Below are positions 10,611-18,776 of a stretch of DNA of 20,000 nucleotides, piece after piece. A model generated the notes under the pieces. That model ran no database searches. It was not told the origin of the DNA and was given only the letters and a program-made list of their open reading frames with translations. Source of the stretch: Penaeus vannamei (lineage: Eukaryota > Arthropoda > Malacostraca > Decapoda > Penaeidae); contig NC_091558.1 of the NCBI RefSeq assembly GCF_042767895.1, positions 13,033,779 through 13,053,778 of the forward strand. Direction: 5' to 3'. Both the position numbers and the translations under genes were made by a program. Each line of letters opens with the position of its first letter. The first letter of the stretch is position 1.

Positions 10611-11775
10611 CGCGCGTGCGTGCACGTGCGAGGAAGAGCCCAGAGAAAGCCTTCCTGTCCGCCATCTGCTCATCTCGGCGACGGACACACGAGGGACAAG
10701 AGAGAGGTTGCCGACCTGACACCTGTGACGTCATCAGGTGTAATCTCAGGTGTGCAGCGAAGTCCCGGCATCAGAGCTTCAATTATACCTGCGCGCTCTG
10801 TGCTTCGTCGTTATCGCAGAAGATCAAGCCAGCGATGCCCTGTGCTTGGTTTCTCCCTGACGATAGTAATGCTTGGCTCGCTCCCGCTTTGTGGCTTGCC
10901 GTGGCTCTTGGGAGGCTCGCTATCTCCCTTATCGCTAATGGGTCTTGGATCTGCCGCTTCACTTCGTCTGCGCTAAGGACGTCGCGAGAAAACGAAGAGA
11001 GATTGTGCTTCTGATACAGTTTTTTCACGTTCTGCGCTGGTTGAAGTCACGGAAACGACAATTGAAGGGAATTTTACCCAGCTGTCTCTTTGGCGCGACG
11101 ATTATAAGACTCGGGTGCACAATCTGTTAAAACTATTCTCGATCATAGCAATTGAGAGGCGTCATATGAGCGCGAAATGGAAGGTTGGAGGGAATTCTGC
11201 ACATCGAGAATACCTGAGCATACATTGGTCATTGCAGTTACCGACTAGCACTCTGACACAGATCGAAACCACGACCTATATATATATAGGGAGACAGCAC
11301 AGGTATTCAGACTTCGATAAAAGAGGAGTAAAATATCAGTTCTTTCTGCAGTGAACCGAGGCGAGACCCTCCCAAACACCCGTCATCTCATCCGTGAACT
11401 TGGCACATGTGTGTTGAGGTACAGCGCCTGGAACCAGATACAGAGTAGCAGAAAGAGGGAGAGAAAAGAAAAACTTGGACAGTTCCTCCAAATTTCTTCC
11501 TAAGATTGTAAGGCTGTGTTAGAAGCCTGAAGAAGCATTTGGTGTTAACTGTTACAGTGACTGTATATCTCCGTACACGAAGATATTCCCATCGCCTGCC
11601 TTGTGAGCCATCCGCCATGCGCATGACAGGAATGTGCATTCATCAAGAACTCTATTTATGATGGAATGACATGCAGCTTATAGGGAATTTTTTTTTTCTT
11701 TTTTTTTGTTACTAGAAATCGTTCCTTTCGTCCGTCATGTAAACATCAATAAAATGTGCTCTTTCACAATTAGCT
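10611..11775. other. Low-repeat interval, no supported gene
   Basis: Mixed sequence. Frames of about 80-125 codons exist on both strands at 10650-11030, but most are extensions of repeat-driven frames and I recognise no domain. AATAAA is at 11748-11753 without an identifiable transcript. A CCTATATATATATAGG palindrome is at 11275-11290. Confidence 0.5.
10719..10753. promoter_or_regulatory. CRE flanked by inverted CAGGTG E-boxes
   Basis: ACACCTG (10719-10725) abuts TGACGTCA (10726-10733), and CAGGTGT follows one base later (10735-10741), so the CRE sits inside a 7-bp-arm inverted repeat. A further CAGGTGT lies at 10747-10753. This composite of CREB/ATF and Snail/ZEB-type sites is compact and unusually symmetric. 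Function is inferred. Confidence 0.4.
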
Positions 11776-11777
11776 TT

Positions 11778-12029
11778 AAATCTACCGCAATCTACCACCG
11801 ACTACGATAGCCAAATCATTCATCAACACTGCATTAGATCGATCATAAGAACGCCTTCTCTGACACCTCTTCACATACCCGCATTTACAATTCTCTTTAT
11901 AAATCTACCGTAATCTACCACGGACTACCGACGCTATCAAAATTTACACGAAAAAAACTATTAGATCGATAGTTTTCCCACTATAAGAACGCCTTCTCTG
12001 ACACCTCTTCACAAACCCGTATTTACACC
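11778..12029. repeat. Two-copy tandem duplication, ~123-138 bp
   Basis: AAATCTACCGCAATCTACCA at 11778 recurs as AAATCTACCGTAATCTACCA at 11901 (123 bp on). The shared right part, beginning ATAAGAACGCCTTCTCTGAC, is at 11845 and 11983 (138 bp on). The extra 15 bp in copy 2 lies around AAAACTAT-TAGATCG-ATAGTTTT (about 11955-11977), an inverted repeat with 8-bp arms. Both copies also carry TTAGATCGAT. It could be a tandem dimer of a dispersed repeat. Confidence 0.85.
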
Positions 12030-12168
12030 AACAACCCTTCTTGCTGGACCGTGAGAGGGAACCCGATCTCGAGAACAGAACAAACGCTCGTTGACTTCCA
12101 ACTGTCATTCTCGGAAAGTACTGTACGGCTGTGGAGGCGGCACTTGCCTCTCGAGAGCTATTTGCTAT

Positions 12169-12565
12169 GGCTCCTCCCCTTCCTCCTCCTCCTCCTCTTC
12201 TTCTTCCTCCTCCTCCTCCTCCTCCTCCTCCTCCTCCTCCTCCTCCTCCTCCTCCTCTTCTTCTTCTTCTTCTTCTTGCTCCTCCTCCTCTTCCTCTTCT
12301 TGCTCCTCCTCCTCTTCCTCTTCTTCCTTCTCTTCCTCTTCTCCCTTTTCTTGCTCCTCCTCCTCCTCTTCTTCTTCCATCTCTTCCTCCTCCTCCTCCT
12401 CCTCTTCCTCCTTCTCCATACTCCTACTCCTCTTCCTCTTCCTCTTCCTCTTCCTCTTCCTCTTCTTTCTTTCCTTCTTCCTCCTCCACCTCTAACTCCA
12501 ACTCCTACTCCACTTATCATCATCCTCATCCTCTTCCTTTTTCTTATTTTTTCCTCCTCCTCCTG
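12169..12565. repeat. Pyrimidine (TCC)n / (TTC)n / (CTTCCT)n tract
   Basis: Pure (TCC) at about 12205-12257 runs into (TTC) to 12277. Irregular TCC/TTC mixtures follow, with a CTTCCT hexamer stretch at about 12428-12466. The strand is almost free of purines for about 300 bp. The three frames would encode poly-S, poly-L or poly-P; none is a gene. Confidence 0.95.
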
Positions 12566-12699
12566 CTCTATAGCTGTCGTGTCGGACTCAACTGCTTCTC
12601 GGGGGCCTTATGTTATGTACTTCCCAGCTTAGCAGAGTCCGAGCTTTCCATGGAGTTATGCATAAGTGCTACGGATGCAAACACTGATCCCTTTGTATC
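12566..12699. other. Short unique spacer between tracts
   Basis: Mixed sequence (CTGTCGTGTCGGACTC and onward) separating the TCC tract from the A-rich/TA array. No feature is recognised. Confidence 0.6.
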
Positions 12700-12775
12700 A
12701 AAAAGAAGAAGAAGAAGAAAAGAAAAGAAAAAAAAAGAAAAAAGAAAAAAGAAAAAAAAAAAATATATATGTATA

Positions 12776-12849
<74 letters not shown>

Positions 12850-12869
12850 TGGACATAGGTATGTATATG

Positions 12870-12948
<79 letters not shown>

Positions 12949-12967
12949 ATGTATATGTATATGTATA

Positions 12968-13022
<55 letters not shown>
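12700..13022. repeat. (GAA)/(A)n then (TA)n / (TATATG)n array
   Basis: GAA and A-rich sequence to 12763 is followed by TA arrays. A GTATGTATATGTATATG segment at 12859 recurs at 12941, 82 bp on, each followed by a long (TA)n. This shows duplication of an 82-bp composite unit. A single TGCATGGACATAGG island at 12846-12859 separates the first and second TA blocks. Confidence 0.93.
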
Positions 13023-13025
<3 letters not shown>

Positions 13026-13345
13026 CCTCTACAGTAACCATAATATAGCCTGAGATATTATTTCCATTACACTTATTTTCTATACAGTTTACCGAGCGAA
13101 TATAATAAAGAAAGAAAGAAAGAAGTCAGACGATGAAAGAAAGATGAATATTGGATATGACATGATTAATGCATTTTCTCGTTTTGTTGCCTTTTAAGTG
13201 TTGTTCGGTATGCGCTTGATTTTTTTTTCTTTCTTTTTTTACCTTCTGTCACTTAGGGATAATGTGATCAGGGGACCGGATGGAGGGAGAAGAAGCCCCT
13301 TTTCCTTGAAGCACTTTAGGAGGGAGAGAGGAAGACAGAAATCCC
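13023..13345. other. AT-rich spacer, no gene seen
   Basis: Mixed sequence with an (AAAG)n stretch at about 13108-13123. No frame of interest. Confidence 0.6.
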
Positions 13346-13712
13346 TCCTGTTGTTTCCTTTTCCTCTTCCTCTTCCGCCTCTATGCACCCTCTATTTTTT
13401 CTTATTCCTTTGCCTCCTCCTCCTTATCTTTTTCTTCCTCTCCTCCTTCTTCTAGTCCCTCCCCTCCTTCTCCTGGTTCTGCTCCTCTCTCTCCTCTTCC
13501 TCTTTCTCCTCCCCCTCCTCTTCCTCTTTCTCCTCCTTCTCCTCTTCCTCTTTCTCCTCCTCTTCCTCCTCCCCCTCCTCTTCCTCTTTCTTCTCCTCCT
13601 CCTCCTCCTCTTCCTCTTTCTCCTCCTCCTTCTTCTACTCCTCCTTCTTCTACTCCTCTTCCTCATCCCCCTCCTATCCCCATCCTTATCTCCTCATTCT
13701 TATCCTTTACCT
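13346..13712. repeat. Pyrimidine tract with 24-bp-type internal repeat
   Basis: C/T-only tract. TTCCTCTTTC occurs at 13497, 13521, 13545, 13581 and 13611, with spacings of 24, 24, 36 and 30, all multiples of 6. This gives a higher-order pattern on the TCC/TTC background. The plus frames are poly-L and the minus frames poly-RK, both artefacts. Confidence 0.9.
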
Positions 13713-13718
13713 CAGTGG

Positions 13719-13890
13719 AAGAAATAAAAGGAAGAAGAAGAGGGAAGACGAAAGAAGATAGAGAGTGGAAGGGGGGAAGGGTAAAGTAGAAGAAAGGAAG
13801 AAGAAAAAGAAAGTGACGATGATCACGAAGAAAGAGAAATAGAAAAATAAGAAGAAAAGGAGGAGGAGGAGGAAGGAAGGAAGGAGGAAC
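13719..13890. repeat. Purine (GAA/GGA/GGAA)n tract
   Basis: Plus-strand purine tract that starts only a few bases after the long pyrimidine tract ends, finishing with (GGA)n and (AAGG)n at 13858-13888. The strand switch makes the pair an imperfect inverted repeat that could fold back. Confidence 0.88.
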
Positions 13891-14255
13891 CGGCCAGGCC
13901 ACACGAGGGTCAAGGAGAATCTGATAACGCAGGGGCTGGTCAGCAAAGCACGAGATAAGCGATAAAGGTGTTTCTCGGGCATTATCTTGTACTTATTTGT
14001 CCCTAATGGCTTGTCGTGAACGGGGGATTTCGAGATGGAAATACACTGGGGCGTGACTTGCAGTTTTGAGTATTGGTAAAGGGTCCAGGACCAAATATTT
14101 AAAGTACAGGCCCGTGCGTGTGGTCTCGACGTGTCTCTCTTTTTCCGCTCGATCGAATTTTTGCTTTAGACTCTTTTTTCTTTCTTTCTTTCTTTGGGGG
14201 AAAGATTGGTGTGTTAAGTGCCTGGTTGAATTGTGTGATGGTGATAATGGGGATT
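13891..14255. other. Low-repeat spacer, no gene seen
   Basis: Mixed sequence with a T/C-rich stretch near 14170-14195. Short overlapping frames of about 60 codons only. Confidence 0.6.
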
Positions 14256-14597
14256 TTTAAATTTAAATTTATTTTTTATTGCTGTTATTCTTGTTGTTTT
14301 TCATGATTATCGTTATTATTATCGTTATAATTGTTATTATGATCATTATCATTGTCATTGTTATTATTATCATCATTATCATTATTATCATTTTTATTAT
14401 TATTATTATTGTTATTGTTGTTATCCATCACCACCATTCTTGTTATCATCATTATTGTTATTATTATCATTATCCTTATTTTCATTCTATTTTTATTATC
14501 ATCAGCATCATGGTTATTATCATTCTATTATTATTATTATTGCCATTATTCGTATTATTATTATTATTATTATCATTATTATATTATCATTATGATG
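14256..14597. repeat. (ATT)n / (ATC)n / (GTT)n trinucleotide field
   Basis: Irregular ATT, ATC and GTT mixtures with no long pure run; TTATTATTATTATTATTATC-like segments occur near 14398-14410 and 14557-14571. Frames give poly-I, poly-V or poly-N and are artefacts. Confidence 0.92.
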
Positions 14598-15335
14598 GTG
14601 CTGAGGATTACGACCAAGATGGCTTGACAATCACGTTAACCATGACCAAAAAAAAAAAAAAAAAACCGACCGCCCCGCAATCAGTGATGGCGGTCTTAAA
14701 CGCAGGGATCCTGTTCACAGCACACAAAACCCCCCGAGTTGTCCCCTTGTCGCGGGCGTCAGGAGCGTGTCAGCCGCCGCGCCGCGCCCGCCGCCTATAT
14801 TCAAATGAGGTGCGGCGGCGGCGGCGGACCTCAAAGCGCAGGATCGCGGGACAGGCCCATCAGGGTCTCGTGCAAAAATGGCAGCACTGCGGTAGCCTCT
14901 CTCAGGAGGGCAATAACATGGTAATGACGAGGGTTCCTGCCTGCAACCTTGGCGGCGCTGAGTTCAGGGGCGAAAGGGAAGGAAAAAATGCGAAGGTTAA
15001 TGTTTTTTTTCTTTTTTATTTGCGTCTGTTTTTCTGTAGTGAAATGGATTGTTTTCTTATACGCTGGTAACGGATAGCTGCAAGATGTTTTTTTTTTCAT
15101 CCATGTATTTTTTTATATGGATTTCAAGGATAATATGTTATTTCGAAAACTACAAAACTACGAAACTACGAAAAAACGACGACACTAACTTCGATAAAAT
15201 TCCGAACCATAATACGGCGCTGTCCAAACATCCCAGATGGCTTTTTTTTTTTTCTCCCGATTTTTTTCTCAGCATTTTTCCTCCGCGGTAAAGCACGACT
15301 TTTTCAAGGTTCGCGATCCCATTATTGCCAGCTGC
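14598..15335. other. Mixed interval with A-run, GC-rich core and YY1/Pho-type cores
   Basis: Contains (A)18 at 14648-14665, a GC-rich part at 14740-14960, and T-runs near 15086 and 15241. GATGGC-type cores are at 14616 (AAGATGGC), 14686 (GATGGCGG), 14876 (AAATGGCAGC) and 15235 (AGATGGC). No recognised coding exon. Confidence 0.5.
14772..14828. other. GC-rich hairpin with (CGG)n arm
   Basis: GCCGCCGCGCCGCGCCCGCC (14773-14792) and a (CGG)n run (14812-14827) are complementary arms around a loop containing TATATTCAAATGAGG. The CGG run has five units, short but pure. The loop could be a TATA-like or POU-like element between GC-rich arms; that is inference. Confidence 0.55.
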
Positions 15336-15337
15336 AC

Positions 15338-15365
15338 GGGGGTGGGGCAGGGGGAGGGGGTGGGG
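15338..15365 (+). other. Strong G-quadruplex motif
   Basis: Six G-runs of 4-5 bases separated by T, CA, A and T: GGGGG-T-GGGG-CA-GGGGG-A-GGGGG-T-GGGG. Loops of 1-2 bases make this an unusually favourable G4 sequence. It is followed by TG-rich sequence, and AAGATGGCGGT (YY1/Pho consensus) lies 30 bp downstream at 15395-15405. Confidence 0.75.
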
Positions 15366-15433
15366 AGGTGTTGGTTGGTGTGGTTTGTGTGGCTAAGATG
15401 GCGGTGGTGGAGATAAAGCAGGGCAAAAGGGAT

Positions 15434-15738
15434 TGTATCGTTGTTATTATTGTTGTTGTTGTTATTAATATTATTGTTATCATTATCATTATTATTAGTG
15501 TCGTTATTATTACTATTTTCATTATTGTTATTATCATCATCATCATTATCATTATCTTTATCATTATTAGCAGCTTTATCATCATCATCATCACCATTAT
15601 CATCATCATCATCTTTATCATCATCATCATCACCACCACCACCACCACCACCACCACCACCACCACCATTGTCATTGTCATCGCCATCATCGAAGTCGTC
15701 GACGTCACCATCACCATTATCATATTATCGTTATTATT
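15434..15738. repeat. (GTT)/(ATT)/(ATC)/(ACC)n trinucleotide field
   Basis: The unit changes along the tract from GTT/ATT through ATC to a pure (ACC)n run at about 15629-15668, then ATC/GTC to 15738. The stepwise change suggests successive point mutation and re-expansion. One frame would be poly-T, which is an artefact. Confidence 0.93.
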
Positions 15739-15956
15739 AACATTTCGCTGTCTTTATTACTGCCATTACCATTCTTGCCATTACCCACCAAACTGCAAAG
15801 GCAACGCACCTGCAACAACAAGAGAAATACTAAGGAAGGATGTGACACGAGGAGCCAGGACGCGAAGGTCGATGACTCTGGAGGCGAACTCAGGACCTCC
15901 GATGGCTGGCGAGTCCGGAACACTGAGCCAGATTATCGGATTTGTACCATATGGCA
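15739..15956. other. Low-repeat spacer
   Basis: Mixed sequence with no recognisable gene; a frame through it continues into the G-rich tract. Confidence 0.55.
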
Positions 15957-16052
15957 TGGAGAAGGAGGGGGAAGAGGGGGAGGGGGAGGAAGGAGGAAGA
16001 GGAGGGGGAAGGGAGATGATGAAGGGAGGGGGGAAGGAGGAGGAGGAGGGCT
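15957..16052. repeat. G-rich (GGA/GGGGA)n tract
   Basis: Purine tract with several runs of five or six G separated by A, AAGA or AGGA, so it also has G-quadruplex potential. It is not coding: frames are poly-G/E/R. Confidence 0.85.
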
Positions 16053-16440
16053 TAAGTCACTTATGTCTTGAAAGGGCCAATGATAAGATTTTCTATGGAA
16101 GAGGGGAGGGGGGGTGTCTTTCCTTTGGATCTGTCTGCTTTTTTTCTTATTGTTAGTCATCATATTTTTTATGTTTTCTTTTTTCTGTTATTTATCCTTC
16201 TTTTATCTGCATTTTTAGTACTGTTATACTGTTTGTTCGCAGATTTGTATGTGACGCAGATTGTTCTCCGGTCGAGAACTCACGAAGAAGAATGAAAAAG
16301 AAAAAATGAAATTGAGGATAGTAAGAGAGAGAGAAAGGGAGAAAAGGGAGGGAGCTATGAAGAAACAAAGAGAGTGGGTAGCGAGGGTGTACCTGCAATT
16401 CACAAAACCATCAGTAACCATTACGTTGATAAGGAATCCA
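16053..16440. other. Mixed interval with a short purine tract
   Basis: T-rich at 16135-16215. A GAAA/GAGA purine tract occupies about 16283-16375. Nothing else is recognised. Confidence 0.6.
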
Positions 16441-17260
16441 ATAAAACAGTCCGCATGAGAGGCATTGTTTCACGCAGGCTTTTATGTCTTAATGAGAGCA
16501 GCCATAAAATACCCAGCCCGGCCAGCGGGAGACTCGGGGATAGTTAGAGGCATTGGCAGAAACATGAGGATGATACACATTAAGAGACACCTGGCCGGGA
16601 GTCGTGGACGGGGACCCAAAGGGAGACAGAAGGCGAGACGCGGCCGGGACAGGGAGACGGACGGGAGGAGGCTGGCGGAGAAAAAGCGCTTGGTACATAC
16701 AGAGCGTGGATATCCCGGGACAGGGGGAGGGAGAGGAGCAGGGATCGACAAAGAGGCGGACGGGGAAGGTTTAAGACCCCGGTCCTGAATGCTCGCGGGC
16801 TGAGGTAATTTATTATGGTGTAATGAGGCGACGACGCCGGGCCGCCACTGCAGGTTTGAATGGGAAGATTGTCCTCCGCGGGGCGCTGACCTCTGGTTGT
16901 CCCAGGCGCCAGGATCCCGAGGACAGCGTTATGCTACGTCGGGGTAAGATTATTATTCTTAGTCTCCTGATGGAAACAGGAGCGGAGAGGTTGATTGAGA
17001 ATGTATGCCGAAATTTATGTCGTTTATGTCGAAACAGAAAAGTCCACACGTTAAAAAGGATAAACGAAAAAATGTCCGGTGCATAGATGGAAAGAAAGGG
17101 CAAAAACAGCGTAGAATCTCCGTTCCTTCCCGCCCGAGACGACCACCTGCAGCCCTGGCGCAAAGGTCGCGTGAGGAACCTCGAGACAAAAGGAAAAGGA
17201 GGAGGAATTTGGTTACAGATGACACGTAATTTCAAAGGCGAGTTCACATTTTCCATTTAG
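16441..17260. other. Non-repetitive, CpG-containing block with unproven ORFs
   Basis: This is one of the less repetitive parts. A minus-strand frame at 16813-17256 has a real ATG and 147 codons, but no recognisable domain, and a plus frame overlaps it. About one or two such frames are expected by chance in 20 kb on both strands. Purine-biased GGGAGAC-type DNA occupies 16610-16740. TAATTTATTATGG at 16806-16818 and TAATGAGG at 16821-16828 are homeodomain-like. An exon-like cassette is at 16906-16943. Confidence 0.35.
16906..16943 (+). other. Small exon-like cassette, speculative
   Basis: CTGACCTCTGGTTGTCCCAG (16886-16905) has a branch-like CTGAC and an AG. The 38-nt segment after it is open in two frames and is followed by GTAAGATT (16944 on). 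One frame reads Arg-Gln-Asp-Pro-Glu-Asp-Ser-Val-Met-Leu-Arg-Arg. The pyrimidine tract is short and I recognise no protein. Confidence 0.12.
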
Positions 17261-17291
17261 TTGGCGGGATTGCATTTGCATTTATGAATAT
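17261..17291. promoter_or_regulatory. E2F-like plus octamer (POU) motif cluster
   Basis: TTGGCGGGA (17261-17269) fits the E2F family and ATTTGCAT (17274-17281) is a perfect octamer. TTTATGAATATG follows. The three lie within about 31 bp. Motif matches are direct; activity is inferred. Confidence 0.3.
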
Positions 17292-17525
17292 GATTCAACA
17301 TTTTTTTGACTGCGAGATAAAATTTCCTGGGAGAAGATCGTGCACTTTGTCACCTTTGACCTCGTATGAAAAAGAGACTCGAGGAAAATGGATAGGAAGA
17401 CTTTGTGGATCTGTGACGAATGCTCGTTTTTATATTCTTTGATCATTTGATCATGCATGACTTCATGGCATGAGGTCCGTGTGGCCACATGCATGGCCCT
17501 TTATTTTTCGTGTGTCCATATGATA
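17292..17525. other. AT-rich spacer
   Basis: Mixed sequence with GATCATTTGATCATGCATG at about 17440-17458, a short palindrome-rich stretch. No gene seen. Confidence 0.55.
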
Positions 17526-17527
17526 TT

Positions 17528-17528
17528 A

Positions 17529-17572
<44 letters not shown>

Positions 17573-17611
17573 TCTTTCTCTTTCTCTTTCTCTTTCTCTT
17601 TCTCTTTCTCT

Positions 17612-17643
<32 letters not shown>
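17528..17643. repeat. (TC)n with (TTTCTC)n hexamer core
   Basis: (TC)n flanks a regular TTTCTC hexamer array at about 17573-17623. The hexamer is a T-for-C variant of TC that expanded as its own unit. Plus frames are poly-SL or SF and minus frames poly-RE or KEKE, artefacts. Confidence 0.95.
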
Positions 17644-17819
17644 TCCCCCCCGCCGCACAAGGGATTCCGGGTGCAACGTCTCCGACAACATCCCGAAGGA
17701 GGCGAACCCACGCCCCCGAAGCGCCTCCCGTGAGAGCGTGCCCTGTGCCGAGCGTCCTGCTGTTATGGCGTCACCTCGGGTAATGAGGGAGTGCCGCGCT
17801 GGAATCTCAGATCGGGAGA

Positions 17820-17880
17820 TACCGGGGAGGGAGGGAAGGAGGGAGAGAGGGAGGGAGGGAGGGAGGGAGAGAGGGTGTGG
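17820..17880. repeat. (GGGA)n tetranucleotide tract
   Basis: GGGA repeats with GA breaks, pure over about 17850-17866. The repeated G-triplets give G-quadruplex potential. The 17644-17819 stretch on its left is GC-rich unique sequence with no gene recognised. Confidence 0.9.
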
Positions 17881-17889
17881 ACGGAGGGA

Positions 17890-18025
17890 GAGGTGTGTGA
17901 GGGAAGAATGAGGGGAGTGGAAGGAAGGAGAGGAGGATTTGAGTAACGTAAGGGGGAGAAGAGGTGTGAGGAAAGAATGAGGGGGTCGGAAGGAATTAGA
18001 GGAGGATTTGAGATACGAAAGGGTG
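17890..18025. repeat. Two-copy ~70-bp tandem repeat
   Basis: GAGGTGTGTGAGGGAAGAAT at 17890 recurs as GAGGTGTGAGGAAAGAAT at 17961. GGAGGATTTGAG at 17932 recurs at 18001, 69 bp on. The copies are diverged and purine-rich. Partial similarity before 17890 and after 18040 suggests remnants of further units. Confidence 0.82.
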
Positions 18026-18486
18026 GTAGTAGAAAAAGGGAAGGTGAGGAAGGGGAAGGACGCCAAGGGTTGTCACTCTCGATGTCAGCCTCTCAGTGAC
18101 AAGTTGGCATCCACGGTCAGCATCGCCAAGACCCTCATAGTCACTGCAGCCTCACTCTCCCCCCCCCTCCCCCTTCGCCCTTTATTCACAGCCCCCGCTA
18201 ATAAGAGCCCATGAGTTCATGAACTTAACCTTTACCATGCGGGCGTGTGTTTTTTCTCTAGCGACCTCCGCCACACAACGGCCATCACCTTTTTCTGACC
18301 AACATCTCCGCGCTTATCGTCGTGCATGGCTTGCATTCCCGCGGCCGCACTGCGCTCTCCCGAATTTGGACGAAAGCGTCGCATGATGATATTCCTCTTT
18401 TTCTCTTCTTTCTTTCTTTCTTTTTTTTTTCTTTGGTGTCATTTGAACGCTTCTTTTTTTTGCGAAGGGACGAGATGGACCGGTCA
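18026..18486. other. Low-repeat spacer, no gene seen
   Basis: Mixed sequence with C-rich (18155-18180) and T/C-rich (18390-18430) stretches and a CpG-containing part at 18300-18380. No supported frame. Confidence 0.6.
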
Positions 18487-18776
18487 TTCAGTTAGGTGAA
18501 AGAGTACCGAAAATCCGTTAAAAATAAATAGATAAATAAAAAATATATAATAAAAAAGAAGGTCCGTTAAAAGAGTAGCAGAAAACGTTCAGGTTATTCA
18601 AAAGAGTAACAAAATAGTCCAAAAAGTAGTTGTAAATCTTCAAGTCAACTAGCAGACAAGAGGACAAACTTCATGTCAGTCAAAAGGGTAAGAAATAGTA
18701 ATCAATTCAGTCAAAAGAACAACAAACCGAACCTTCCAATCAGCAAAAAGATTACCAAAGGAACCTCCAAGCCAAG
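18487..18776. repeat. Degenerate ~30-bp minisatellite (TCAAAAGAGTAACAAA-type)
   Basis: A TCAAAAGAGTAACAAAAT-like core recurs at about 18567, 18598, 18619, 18655, 18680, 18711 and 18743, with an older copy near 18495. Several units end in TTCAG, for example AATTCAG before 18711. Spacings run from 21 to 36 bp. An AT-rich insertion (AAATAAATAGATAAATAAA and following) lies at 18520-18560. It abuts the next minisatellite directly. Confidence 0.65.

Noticed and set aside
11275..11290. CCTATATATATATAGG perfect palindrome
   Set aside because: Short TA run with matching ends; too simple to infer an operator or element.
11748..11753. AATAAA polyadenylation signal
   Set aside because: The hexamer is present, but no upstream coding frame or terminal exon can be identified. 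It is expected by chance in AT-rich DNA.
12131..13048. 305-codon plus frame (Pro/Leu/Ser then Lys then Tyr/Ile)
   Set aside because: Each part maps exactly to the TCC, GAA/A and TA arrays.
14648..14665. (A)18 as the tail of a SINE or retroposed gene
   Set aside because: I could not find a target-site duplication or a Pol III box pattern upstream, and the upstream sequence is trinucleotide repeat.
14279..15070. 263-codon plus frame
   Set aside because: The first half is read from the ATT/ATC field. The remainder has no recognisable domain, passes through (A)18 as poly-Lys, and overlaps a GC-rich hairpin.
15368..16156. 262-codon plus frame
   Set aside because: Poly-I/V/T from the trinucleotide field and poly-G/E/R from the GGA tract; no domain.
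16813..17256. 147-codon minus frame with a true ATG
   Set aside because: Not low complexity, but frames of this length are expected once or twice by chance in 20 kb on both strands. No family resemblance or promoter was found.
17443..18066. 207-codon minus frame with repeated LKSSS...PPHS blocks
   Set aside because: It begins at TTG. Its repeats are the 70-bp DNA duplication and its KE/RE part is the TTTCTC microsatellite.
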